This document shows, one piece after another, positions 35,297-48,019 of a stretch of DNA of 64,000 nucleotides. The DNA is from Smittia aterrima. Lineage: Eukaryota > Arthropoda > Insecta > Diptera > Chironomidae. How positions within the stretch are numbered: position 1 is the stretch's first letter; every line of letters starts with the position of its first letter. Below the pieces are notes generated by a model. The model saw nothing but the letters and a program-made list of their open reading frames with translations. It did not search any database and had not been told where the DNA came from. The translations under genes were made by a program, and so were the position numbers. Location: assembly GCA_033063855.1 (NCBI GenBank), contig CP093829.1:6892243-6956242 (forward strand), given 5' to 3'.

Positions 35297-37961
35297 TTTC
35301 GATTTTCGAAAAGCTATTTAAACGAGAGATGATTAAAACCTTTTTTTGGTTAGATACGATCAGAGTCACTGAGTGTTCACATTCGTTCTGTGCGCTCTGG
35401 TGCGTCTTCAAATTAAAAGTAATTGCGTTTTGATTTCAACGCTAACTGTTGTAGAGCAAAACTACTTTCATGAAACTAAAAAAAAATTCATTGACTGCGC
35501 GTTTTGTTATAAAAACGCAGGAATTACGCAGCTTCAGGGTCATCATGTTCTTAAAGACGACGAAGACAAAATGCATCAAGTAATTATAATCAAATCAATA
35601 TGCTAGAGTATGTTAATAAAGATGAAAGTTAAAGTGACGACTTCGAGGATAATATACCGCGATTCTCAAATAGTAAGCGATTGATTATTTTTTAAAAAAA
35701 ACTTCATGTCTCCTAACTAAACTTGTTCGTATCTAAACGCTTCTCTGAGATAATTGAACATCGTAAAGTTTTCCTTTTTATCAGACTCAATGAAATTAAG
35801 AAAAAAAAAATACAAAAAACTTTCAATCTGTTAACAATGCTTCTTGAAGATGACAAAGTGCGGCAAGCGTTAAACCCTTAACGTCACTTGCTAAACCGAA
35901 AAAGTGTAAGACGACATAAACCAACCAACAAAAACAAGCAAGCAAACTGTCAGAAACTTTTAAGAACTGATTTCAATTGTAAATAATTCACAACTTAAAG
36001 TTTAAGGATTGAAATTGAAGAAGAAAAAAAAACTTTGTAGAAACTTAAAGAATTTGAAAGAGAAATGAAAAATCCGAAAAAAACTAACTAGATTAAATTA
36101 TTTCATAATTAAGTGTTTTATCTTATAACTGTAAAATAGTTAAGAATTAATTAAAATAAACCGATACATTTTTTTAATTAAAAGAAACAAACAAAATAAG
36201 TTTTTACTTAACAATTTCTATTGTGAAAATGAATTTTCTCTCACACGCGAAAAAGAATTTTTCATTTTAAGGGTAAGATCGTTTCTTCTTTCTCCTTTAG
36301 TTCTCTTGGAACTTAACAAAAATACGCTTATAGGATTATACTTGAAATAATGTATGTGTTAAGATTAATAAAAAGGCTTTGATGAGACAAAAATGTTTGA
36401 AGGACTTTTTGATTCAGTGGAGAGAAGAAGAGTTGAGCAGTGTGGAGATGAAATTGGAAAGAACGAAAGAACTTTTGAAATACAAGAAGCAAAAGTTCTC
36501 AGGGCTCAAAATCTAAACTCTAAAACTTCGTTATCTCCTGAAACATTCATCTCTAAATAAAATTCTCTGCCGTAACTTACAAACTCCTCCCTCAACTCTG
36601 ATTCTTTCTGAAGTAACGAAAAAATCGATTTTCTGTGGTAAAAAAGTGAAAAATGTTTTGGGGTCGATTTTGGTTTGGTTCTAACTCGACTGTCAGATTT
36701 TTACAGAATTAATTAATTTGCGTTTACTGAAACGACGATAATTTCAAATATTTATTCATCTTTAAGTCGTGAAATATTCAAACGAGACATTTATTGATTT
36801 AAAAGTTTTAATTTAAAATTCGTCGCCCTCATCTAAGACGAAGGGCTGTTCAATGTCTTGGCAATTTAGAAATTTCCGACGAGGCAATCTCGACGACGAA
36901 GAATTTTCATGCCTTGCGATGATTTGACCTTAATCGACTTGTCTTCGGGGAATTTGTCTGAAGAAAATTTAAACTCTCGGTCCCGTCGGATTCTTCGGAT
37001 TGAACTCTCGTGTGTCTTCTTCTCTCATGTATGCTCGACAATGTTTGAAGAATAAATAAAATCGAGTGAATTGAAACGACCAACAAATTGAATATCATTA
37101 AGGCAAAAGCTCCCAAATTGCAACATTTACCGAACTCTGATACCAATTTGATTTCGTTTCGGCCATGCTCGTTATTGCTGATTTACATGGAAAATAAGCT
37201 CTTCGAGCGAAAATACTTATTGAAAAGGTTTTATCGACTGTCTCAATCTTGGTATATGTGTTGAAAGCAATGTATTTATGTATGTGATTCTCGCGATAAT
37301 GATTTCTTTAATGCTCCTTTTTATCACTTAACACTATTTACGCTCATTAAAATTTCATATACCTTTCGTTTTGTTCGGAATAAATTAGCTACATAAATTC
37401 TTGTAATAAGCTGATTCACTCGCTTATGTGTTTTTTCTTTCTTTTAATGATAGGACCTACCTACAACGTTCGATGTGTTTGTGAGCGAGAGAAATTGAGG
37501 AAAACACGCCGCACCCAATCAGAATATTTGTACATAAGTCGAATCTTCGTTTGTGTATGAGCCTCGATGTTAAACTCGTTTTCCAAATTCTGCGTCGAGA
37601 AGCCGCCGCCTCGATGAAGTTAGTTTGTGTGCCAGTGTTCGAGAAGCGTTGGTCGAGAGAAGACCGTTTTCACGGACGTGCGCAATCAAGAGCGATTAAA
37701 ACAATTGTTTAATGTCACAGTTTGATAAATTACAATTGATCTTAATCGTGCAGATAAATCAGAGAAATTAATACAAAAAGTGTAGCGAAAGAAAGAAATT
37801 AATTTCCTCGAGAAAAAAGAAGAAAAAGAGAAGTTTTTAAATAAAAGTTGAAAAATTGGTGAAATTTATAAGAAATTTGTCGAACTCTCGAGAGCAAGTA
37901 ATTAAGTTTAAAGTGATGTTCGTTTCGATTGCTGGTGGAATATGTAAAAACGGTAGAAAAT
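35297..37961. other. E(Pc) 3'UTR and invected upstream region
   Basis: The first kilobase is probably E(Pc) 3'UTR, with AATAAA at about 36155 and 36367. The right part is the invected promoter and 5'UTR. On the minus strand at 37165-36907 small protein-like frames occur (MAETKSNWYQSS; and a frame with HSILFILQTL ending SNHRKA); a phase-0 splice could join them into a roughly 50-residue peptide, but the evidence is weak. No other coding sequence. Confidence 0.45.
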
Positions 37962-40900
37962 ATGGCGATTTTCATGCCACTCGATAGCAATTTCAACCTC
38001 AATAACATTCTAAAATATCAAACGCCGACGCAAATTTTCGAGAAGCTCATGCATAAGCAGCGCGATAGTGAAGAAAGTTTCATGTTAAATTCAAATCGTT
38101 TTGGTAATTCAAATGACATTTCACGCATGATGACAGACGAGAAACATAAATCCTTGTCCATTCATCTCGATGTCCTTAACCATGGCGATGAAAGTTGTAA
38201 TAGCACCGACAGCGATCTCTCAGTGGGACAGGAGAAAATTGATGACGACAAATCTGACAACAATGGTGATCAGATCGAGCCCGAAATCATCAACAATCGA
38301 ACACCGAACAATGTTGGTGAAGAAGACAACTCATCGAACGCGTCGTCGTCTCAATTCACGCGACTCTGTATTCCTCAAAACTCAAAGGACCTGCCCGAGA
38401 ATGTGATGATGATGCATCCAAATCCGGCACGTTTACAAGAAGAAATCTTTAGAAACTCACAAATGTACGCTGAAGAGTTGGTGAGACAGCAACTTGCGGC
38501 TGCGGCGCGCCTGCAAAGTCTCTCAGCCTCAAAAATATTTCCTCATATCGACCCTTCGGCCTTTCATACCGACAAGCAGCGCTTGATTATGGCCTCGAAT
38601 CCCGATGACGTCGAGCCGTCGCTAACTTCAAAACTCAATTTTCAATCGGGCGTCTTCGCTCCGAAATCTATCGACAACAATCAAAATGGAAATAATATAT
38701 TCTGCAATAATAAAAGTGCCATAAATTTTCAAAATATTCATTCACATTTGAGTGCGATATCTCAAATAACAAACAACTTGACTAGTAACATTAAGAAAGA
38801 CGATAGCACCAGCTTAAGTAGCTTATCGCGTGAAAGTTCGCAATCGCCATCCAATTTTCAACATTTGAAACAACATCATCACCAGAACATGATATTCCAT
38901 ACGCATCAGAATCAACTGCACGAGCGTAATCTAAAGTTTAGTATCGACAACATTCTAAAGGCTGATTTCGGTAGGAGAATCACTGAGCCTTTGTTAAGGA
39001 CCTCAAAGTCAAGAAAGGCGACGAGAGATGGTAAACAAGATAAGGACTTGTTCAAGAAGTTTAATGCACCTGCGTCGATGAAAGAGTCGTTCGCTTCACG
39101 TGACGACAATCCTAGAGTTTCCGAAAGTTCACAATCGAATCAATCATCGCCGTCGGCAACGGAGCAAAGTAAAAGTGAAAGCAATAATGGATCAAAAGGC
39201 TCAGGATCTGGAACCGTTTGGCCTGCTTGGGTAAACTTTCAATCATTTTTATTTTAATCCGATTTGACACAAATGTCATAACAACAAAATGATATTAATT
39301 GATTTCTCCTTTTTGCTTCTTCTCTAAAGGTTTTCTGTACGCGATATTCTGATCGACCAAGCTCAGGTAAGTCAATCTCTCTTTATTTGAAATTGAATAA
39401 TAATCGTTCAGTATCCTTAATTTCTGAAATCCGTCGGAGTTTTCATTTGTGCTTTCATCGGCTTCACAACAAACACGAGCAAAGAAAAATTTCATGCTCG
39501 AAATGAAATCCTCAGTCGGAGAAGGAAGGAATCAGATTTTATAATGCTAATTGATTTATGAGAATTTCTCTTGAAAATTTGACGAAGCAGAAGTCGAATT
39601 TTTTTTTGTCCAATTAATTTTTAATTAGAGAATGACACATGACGCTTTAAATCTGAATATTTATGTCTTCCATTAATTTGAGAGCAAAGATGCGCGTCTA
39701 TAGAAAAAGAAGATAAATTAACTAGATTTATTTCATTTTAATTAGATTAATTGAAAGCATTTTACACAAGATAAAATCTGTGTAGTGAGAGAAAAGCTAA
39801 ATGCGCGCATAATTCTTTAATGTTTTATAATTATTTAATTATTTACTTTGAACGTCTATTGAAGACACATCAGCAACGATCACACAAGCGAATCTTTTTT
39901 TTCTTCTATATTTACACGATGGAAATGAAGCAAACAGATGAATCATGCTCAATGCAGTTTCGCTAAAAGCATGCTGTCGTGAATGTAGAGAGAATAAGTC
40001 GAGAGATATATTCATATAGCGACAGAAACTTATTTACTTACAACATGCCTTGTTACTAACGTTGTAAACACATTATTAAAAGGAAGAGATGAAAAGAGCT
40101 ACACATATATTTTTATTGTCATCGCTACTTTGTGGTAATTGAGCAGACAATTTATTCAATGAACATATATGTTCATCTAATTGAAAGAAAAAAAAATAAG
40201 AGAAAGGTCAGATATAGTCAAGTGTTAAATGCAAGGAGACTTAAAGTGTTTTGGGTATCGATAAATTGTGAGGTCGGTGGGAATTGAAAGGGGGGAGAGA
40301 TAGATGATCGTTTACTGTTTTTGTTTTCCATTGAATTTGCTTCTCATTATGGCTCGAAACATAAACATCGATCGATTTAAATCAATGCAGCAATCAGTTC
40401 AGCTCGTTTAGTGGTTTCACTTTGCTTTCAAGTGCTCAACATTCTTTCTCAACTATTTGAACAATCTAATTAGCTAATCTAATTATGAAATGAGCTTGAG
40501 ATGAGGAGTCGCAGTTATTCGTTTGATGATGACCAATATGGGAGACTCGATTCGAATAACTAAATCATTAATTAAAATGAACTCGAACTGTCAAAAAAAT
40601 TAAAGTTCACACGATACTTTGAAATAAGTTTTTGGGATGGTCACCCAACTCAGAATAATTTTCTTCATCTGTTAACTTAAACAGTATCAATCAGTGTAAT
40701 TTGTTTATTAATATCGTGGTTAACTCAACTCAACCGGAATATTTTTTTGTGTCTTGTCTTGCTTCTTGCCTTCATAAATCCTTCGACACGCTGGGCAAAC
40801 TTAAATCAGATCTCACGTTTTAATAACCTCAGCAGTTTGATTAACACATTAAGTATCTCACCTCTCTTGTAGTTGTGCTCAAGCCTCTTTTTTTTGGTTT

Positions 40901-43900
40901 GGTTTGATTGTTACACGACAATTCAATCAGAGGCTGACGTCATTTGTGATCCGCTACTTTTAACGCCGCACATCATCCATCAATAAAAATGGTTCGACGA
41001 CGAAAACGATTTTTCTGCGTGAGACAAACTCGCGATCGCTTTCAATAAAATTTATTTTCGTCTTTCCAAAGAAACTTCATGCGATACTCGTTTTGATTAC
41101 GCTTGCTTGCTTAACCAGGCACGAATCAAAGAAGAAACGTCAAAACATTATGTGACGTCACGTACGGGGAAGAGAGACAGCTTCTGCACACAATATTAAG
41201 ACATTTGTGGATTCAAATGTATTCGTATATTTTCATACGCTTAGTCTCTTATTAATAAAGACCACACATTTGACATTAAGACCACCCAATGTGAAAAAAG
41301 TAAGAGTGAAATGATGTATTAAAACACATCCAATTCATTTTTTATGCCAAAGTGTATTGCATAAATTCGTTTACGAATTCATTAAGAACCTGCGCCATGT
41401 AGATGAGAGAAAGAGGTAAACGACTGGAACACAGCACCGTATCTAATAGAACAGGCTCTGACATATCATCATGCGTTTGAGATGCCTCCCCACACTCGCT
41501 CGTTTGTGCTTTTGCAATTTATTTAGAACAAGCTTAATTAAAATCCGAGTCATAAAGTAAAGAGAGGGCAATAGTGAGATCTGTGACTAGAAGAATTCGA
41601 AGAAACTTAGGTGCAAGAATCTTTTTTCTTTAACTCTTTTGTATAAGCGAAAATATTGTGAAACTCGTTCTTTCGAACGAAACAAAAAAAAATGCTTGAC
41701 TTCCGACCAGATGTGGTGAAGACATGAGCAAGCGAAAGAATGGGAAAAAAGAGAAGAGAGAGAAAGAGTAAAATGCGCTTTTAATGTAAGAAGTCGCTTG
41801 TGATAAATTTCATAAACGACTCCTACAAAGAATTGGCTTAGACAAAACTGCGCCTTCAACTTCATCCACTCGCTCGTTTAAACCCGAAACGTGTTGTGAC
41901 ATTTTTAATTTTGTGGATAATTATTTGTTTGTGAGTTTTGGAATTCAAGTCTGCTGTCGTTCGTGAGGCAAGCGAACGAACGATAACATCATACTTTGTG
42001 TGTCATGTGCTTCTGAAAATGCCCATAATTATCATTTCACACAAACTGAATTGAATGAATTATCATAAGCATTTGAGTTGCTCAAATTGATTGCCAAAAA
42101 CAGCTTAATTGACTTCAAGCGCCAGATAAAGTTTTTTTCCTTCTTCTTCGCTTCGAATATTTGTGTTTATAAAACAACTTGGAATTGTTCTTTTTTCGCT
42201 TTTAAATGTAAGACCACCCAACAAGACCCACGTTTTTTCTTTTTATTTATTTTATACTTTTAAAGATACACAACAGTACAAATACACAAACTTGATGAAA
42301 AATTAATCAACACATATTTAATTTAATTATCGTTTTAAGCGTTTACGATGTTCGGAGCCACAGGGAGAGAGAGAAAGAGAGCTCTCCAAATATTTTCACA
42401 TCATAATCTGTTTCTTTAAGTGCAGTGGGAACTGTTATAATTGTTTAGCTATTAATACGTTTGAAGGCGCGTTAAATATTTCCTCAATCCATTCCGCCAA
42501 ATTGTGATTGAATCGCGTCGCTTACGATGTTCCGTCACCCACATAACTTTGAGAAATAGCTTTCCGTGAATGAGTGAAGATAAACATCGAGAGAGTCAGT
42601 CATTCAACCTTTTCAGTCTCGGTCAGAGCATATTTCTCTGTAAACATAAAATCGTTTATGTCTCTTTCTCGTGCGTTACGTAAATTACAAGACTTTTACC
42701 TGCCGAATGAGGAATCAGCTGTCGATTTATCTTGCGGTGACCACGTTGCCGCTATTATATTTTATTGCGCTATTATTGAAGTCATTATCAACGATAATCT
42801 TAACTGATCGTTATCAATCTGCTTCTTATACTCTACTCGGTCCCTTTTCTTTCATTATTGTCATTTCATCGAGTGGTTGTTGTTTTGAATTTTAAATGAT
42901 TTAAGAAAAGATTGTGTCCGCATCGTCCCTCACTCGTTTTCTCTCTCTCAATTGTTTGATCCTACTCGCAAATGCTTTAAGTGAATTTGAAATGTTTATT
43001 ATTGGAATTAATTATCTTAATTTGCTACAGCATAAAATTTCCATCCCCAATGACACGACAGAAGTAAAAGAATATTAATTTAAATTCATGCGAACGAAGC
43101 TAAATATCAAATAATAAAATCATTGAGTAAATTTACACCCTCGTTCGTTTTTCTTTCACGAAATGGTTTATTGTTGATGTTATATCTAAGCGAAGAGCTT
43201 CGTACATTCACACCCGTAATCTCTTACGTTCACTCTTCGCTTTTATTTTTCTGCTTTATGGGAATTTGAAGCAGGGAAAAAAGAATAAAAATAAAGCGAA
43301 AGGAGCACTGGTTTAGAAAATATCGACGATTTCTTTCCGTGAAAAGTGCGGATATACACGTAGAACGACGTTGCTCGCTTTATAGCTGAAGAAGGAGAGG
43401 TCTTAGTATATTAAATTGTGTGTACAACGGAGGGGAAGCAAATTTGTGGAAAATGAAATGTTTATGGTTACTATAAGAGAATTATTTAAGACTTTTATTT
43501 GCGCTGGAAATTTTCTTTTTACGGCAACTTTATTTTCAATTGATTACAATTACGAAAAAATATTCTTTTTCTCTCTTGGGTGCATTTAATATTATTTCGT
43601 CTTTTCCTCTTCATTGCGGGTAACAACAATCAAACAAAATGAGAGAGAAGCGAATTTAGACAGTCACGGTCATCGAATTTTACTTTTTTTTTGATTTCCA
43701 ATTTAATTTACGAAAGTGCGACGGAGACGATTCTTTCGATTTAATTAAAAAATTCCTCGGAATTCCAATTCGGAAGCATGTTCAATTGCTCCTTCTAATA
43801 TCAATTTGTCAAGGATATCTTATTTTAAATCAACCGACAGTTTAAACACTAAATAAATTAAAGAGCGAAACACATTTTTCACCCTCTTATCGGACTTTTT

Positions 43901-45516
43901 GCATTCATTCACTCATTGCACTTTATTATTACAATTTAATTCCGGCTTGACAAACACCATTTGGCAAGCATATCAAATTCCTTTTTTTAATATTAAAAAA
44001 AGAGTTTCTTCAAAGTTATTTCATTGCTGCTACTCTCGCTGGTGGTGCTTATCGGCCTGCAATCAAACACACTCACAAGTGGCTCTGACTATGAAAAGGG
44101 GTTAACACTTCCATGTAAAATATGTTCGGAGTTGAGTTGAGTGGCAAACGGCGCTTTAATGCCCTGCGCAAATATTTTGCTTTTTTGTGTTCCACCCTCT
44201 TAACTTTATCGAGTTTTGTTTGTGTGTTTTTTGCTTCTTCACTTCTTCGGATGGTTATAGCGATAGACTCCCTCTTCACACCCCTACACTTACTTTCAGT
44301 TAAGGGTTTGATTTGATTAAATTGAATAAGAATCATGTTTGCGTGAAATTATCTTAATATTATCTCGAGAAAACACGTGTAAGAGCTGGCATTAAAATAC
44401 CAGACAATCGAGAGGAGGTTACAAATAGCTAATAACGACAACGCAATTTCAAATTCTGTGATACTGAAGAGATTTTTCAATTTGTTTCTTTTAGCAAAAA
44501 TTTAATTTTCTAACAATTTTCTTCTTTTTTCTCATTTCAGGACGAAGTAAGTTTTCGGATGATTCTTGACTTTTTCGGGGTTTTAACAACTTTGAGAAAC
44601 AAACACCTTAAGAAGCGACTTTTTGGCATCTCAAAGATAAATAAATTGCTTAATTGCTTTTTTGAAACAAACTGCCGACTGACTGCGAGAGAGGGGAAAC
44701 CTCAATATGTTGATGAAGAATGTTCTTCAAAAAGCAAATTATCCTCTCTCTCGAGACTCGTCGAGTCGACCCCAAATTTACATATTTTATTCTTTTATTA
44801 AATGATGGAAGTGCTATTTGAGAAACCAAAAATTACTTCTTGAACTTCTCTCAAAAGCAATTATAACATTCTTGAAACTTTATTAAGTATTCAAAAAGGA
44901 GGGAAATTGTTTTTAATTGAAGATGGAAGCTTAATGGTTGAGCTTTAATTGCAGCTAATGTTGAGTCGGAAGAATTTTGTTTATCCTTGAAATGTGAAAC
45001 TACGTTTTCTTGTAATCGTTTAATTATGCGATAATTACATTTGAACATGCGTTAATTAATTTGTTTTCTTGTTTTGTTTCGTGCGTGTGCAGGTCCAAGA
45101 GTTAAACGACCGAAGAAACCTCCTTCCGACTCAAGTCATAAATCCGAAGACGAGAAGAGACCGAGAACAGCCTTTTCAGGACCCCAACTTGCGAGACTAA
45201 AGGTGAGAGAACAATATTTAGGCTTAGTCCTGTCACAATATTCAATCTTTTCTTCTTCTCACTTTTGTTACAGCACGAGTTCAACGAAAATCGATATCTG
45301 ACTGAAAAGAGGCGACAGGCACTTAGCGCTGAACTAGGACTGAACGAAGCCCAAATTAAAATTTGGTTTCAAAACAAGAGAGCGAAGATTAAAAAGTCGA
45401 CGGGACAGAAGAATCCTCTCGCCCTACAACTCATGGCTCAAGGCTTATACAATCACAGTACAGTTCCTCTTTCAAAGGAAGAAGAAGAGATGCAGGAACT
45501 TCAAGCTGCTAATTGA
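37962..45516 (+). CDS. inv: invected homeodomain protein
   Basis: Five exons: join(37962..39230,39330..39366,44541..44546,45093..45202,45274..45516), 554 residues. The start is the first ATG after an open stretch (MAIFMPLDSN). Motifs in order: LSVG (86-89), remembered as an invected-class motif; the EH1 Groucho-binding motif FSIDNIL (326-332); the EH2/Exd-binding block TVWPAWVFCTRYSDRPSS (about 418-435); the Arg-Ser pair at 437-438 from a 6-nt microexon; a homeodomain at 458-517 (EKRPRTAF ... KIWFQNKRAKIKK); the EH5 block NPLALQLMAQGLYNH. The protein is a nuclear repressor, paralogue of engrailed, used in posterior compartments of segments. Intron 2 is 5.2 kb. It is tail to tail with engrailed, 2.5 kb apart. 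The class assignment to invected rests on LSVG plus the RS microexon and on the neighbour E(Pc). Confidence 0.94.
39367..44540. other. Large invected intron 2, probably regulatory
   Basis: 5.2 kb without supported coding sequence. It contains GA-rich tracts typical of GAF binding (about 41745-41771 and 42361-42384, GGGAGAGAGAGAAAGAGAG) and many TAATTA homeodomain-type cores. Open frames here are short, mostly without ATG or homology. Confidence 0.55.
44541..44546 (+). other. inv: 6-nt RS microexon of invected
   Basis: CTCATTTCAG|GACGAA|GTAAGT: perfect acceptor and donor around six bases. Between exon 2 (ending ...TCA G) and exon 4 (starting GT CCA AGA) it yields Gly-Arg-Ser-Pro-Arg. Skipping it keeps the frame (Gly-Pro-Arg), the engrailed-like form. 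Confidence 0.9.
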
Positions 45517-48019
45517 TGTGCATTTGTGATTATTAGTTTTCAACGAAAAATTGTATTTAGAACTTTCCTCTAAACAAAGTCTCTTCATTTAGATCAAAAT
45601 TAAACTTGAGCGTGCGCATTCTTTTCCGCAATTTACTTAAGTAAACCTTTCATTGCTGTACATAATCAACTTTTAGTTCTTAAGTGATGTTGAATGACTT
45701 CCAATCTTTTAAAAAAGAAATACTGTGATATCAAAATAAAAGTAAAATAAATAACTGGACAGTAGAAGAATAAAAGATGAAAATAATAATACAACGAAAG
45801 TCGTTTTTTATTATTGTGTAGAGGGGACTCATGGGGAGAGACTGAAAGTTACGTCAAATATTTTCTGAAATAAATAAATTGTCACGGAATATTTAATCGA
45901 CCCCACGTTACTTTTTATTCCATGGGAAGGGAATTTACAATTATTGTCTGGCAACAAAATAAAATTTAATTAGGGCTTTCAAGTCTCAATAATAATTATT
46001 GGTGAGGAGGTGTCATCGTCGTTGAAGCTCAAACTCTCAAATTCTCTTAATTATCGCCAAATTAAGTCGAGCTCAATTATTTATGTGGGAATCACACTTT
46101 CGGGTGTTTGTGCATTCAAGAAATTATGGCGATAAATTGCGAGTCGTCGACAGCGGACGAGAAGACGTTTGATCTAATTGCAAGATAAATAAATTTACCA
46201 ACCGCACCGCCGCCGCTCATATGACGATGTTCGGTAAATGACGACACGCTAAAAGATTCCCGAAAGATTTGCCACATTCTTAAACTCTTCTCACTGCTGC
46301 AGAACCCGAATTCGCTATTATACACAAAAGAGATCATCAGTGTGATCTCGAATTCATTTCAGCAGCATTCTTGTTATTTTTCTCGTTGCTTGTAAATTCG
46401 CTTGCAAAAATCTTCGAGGGAATTTGCATTTAAACGTGTGTTGAAGCCGTTTTTCTTTTCTTTCTTTCCGTTTTCTTCTCTCTCTCCGTATACATCATTT
46501 AATGTTCATTCAACTTGGGTGGTCCACGTACACGCTTTACTTTATTGTAAGAAGAAAAATGATAGTTAAGAATATTTCTTTATTTTCATTCCAATGATGC
46601 AAATCTCGAAGAGGTTTGTTGGAAATATTTATGCTCTTCGGAATAAAGAAATCGTTTTACTCTTCGGCTGACTTCTTCTCGAGCACTTCACAAAGAGGGG
46701 AAATAATATTCATTTTGATATATTGAGGAAAGTGAATTAAAACGAAGTAATTCGTTGATGATTTTCGATGACAACGAAGAAAAGAAGGTCAATAACGTTA
46801 CAGAGCGAGACTCATGCGCCGAAGAAGTTTTGTGATCGTTTAACAACTTTCTGCGCATTTCTTCGAACTTCTCACGTAAACGAACGTAGAGAAATAAATA
46901 TTTCTTGATTCACACGATGACGTCATTGGTCGTGAAGTCTTCCTCTTCCTCCTCTCATCAAAATGATTATTCCTTTAATGTTCTTAATCAGACAATAAAG
47001 TTTTCAAATCAAATCAGGACCAAATCCGTTTCGGAAGTGGAAATTTCTCGAGTGAACAGAAAAAAGTGCTTTGCATAAAATCAACCCTTGAAAGCTTGAA
47101 ACGAACATCACACGAACACAAGAGCAAACAACTGCTAAGTAAGTAAAATGTCATTAATATGCAACGGCACGAAATATGATTCGGTAACAAACAGATCGCT
47201 TTTTGTGTAACACTCACTCGAAAGGATAATATTTAAACATCCTCGTTACACGAATTTTCGCTGCCTCTTGATAAAATGGAAGTTAATATTGCTCATAGCC
47301 ATTAAGCGTTGATAAGCGTTATTGCGCCGTTTGAATTGGTGTTGGTAGAGGAGACGACGAGCGTAAAGTTGCACACGTTGAGTTGCAGTTAACATGAAGG
47401 TGATTCCGATTATTATTGAGTTGTTCCGCACGCCGTCAAGTTGATACTTTAAACTAAACTCTTCGCTACGATGAGTTGCAACTTGCAAGCGTCTACGTGC
47501 AGCGCGAAAGTTTAAACCTGTCTAAACTGTTCATCAAACAGAGATAATAAACTGATTGTTTAATTTGAACTTTATTGCTGAATGTGTAAGTACTTAGTAT
47601 CATGAATAATTCTCTCACAGTCTTCATAATTTCCTCTTTCAATAAAATTAAGCGATATTGCACTTACAGATCTAAATTATTTCGATTCGAGCTTTGAGGA
47701 AGGAAAATAAAAATTCTATCGATTGGGCTCGTTCAATTGTCAAACTTAGTTCGTTCTCATTAATGCAAAATACTTTTTAGAAATAAAAACTAGTTTAATG
47801 AAGCAAATCTAACTCATTGTCCTCCTCGAGCGAACGTTGCTTTTAATTTTATTCAAAAGGGAAAATATTTTTTATTATTCAAACATTTTTCTAAGAATTA
47901 TGAGAGATACATTTATTTGAGAACTTCAAACTACATTTTAAAACAAATATTGCTATCATACAATAAATCTGTAGAGACATTTAACCCGTCAACTTCTTGC
48001 GAAAAGGTAATTCAGTGAA
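45517..48019. other. Spacer between the convergent invected and engrailed genes
   Basis: Both ends are 3'UTRs (for invected, AATAAATAAA at about 45871). No coding sequence or structural RNA recognised in the 2.5 kb; any conserved elements would be shared enhancers. Confidence 0.5.
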
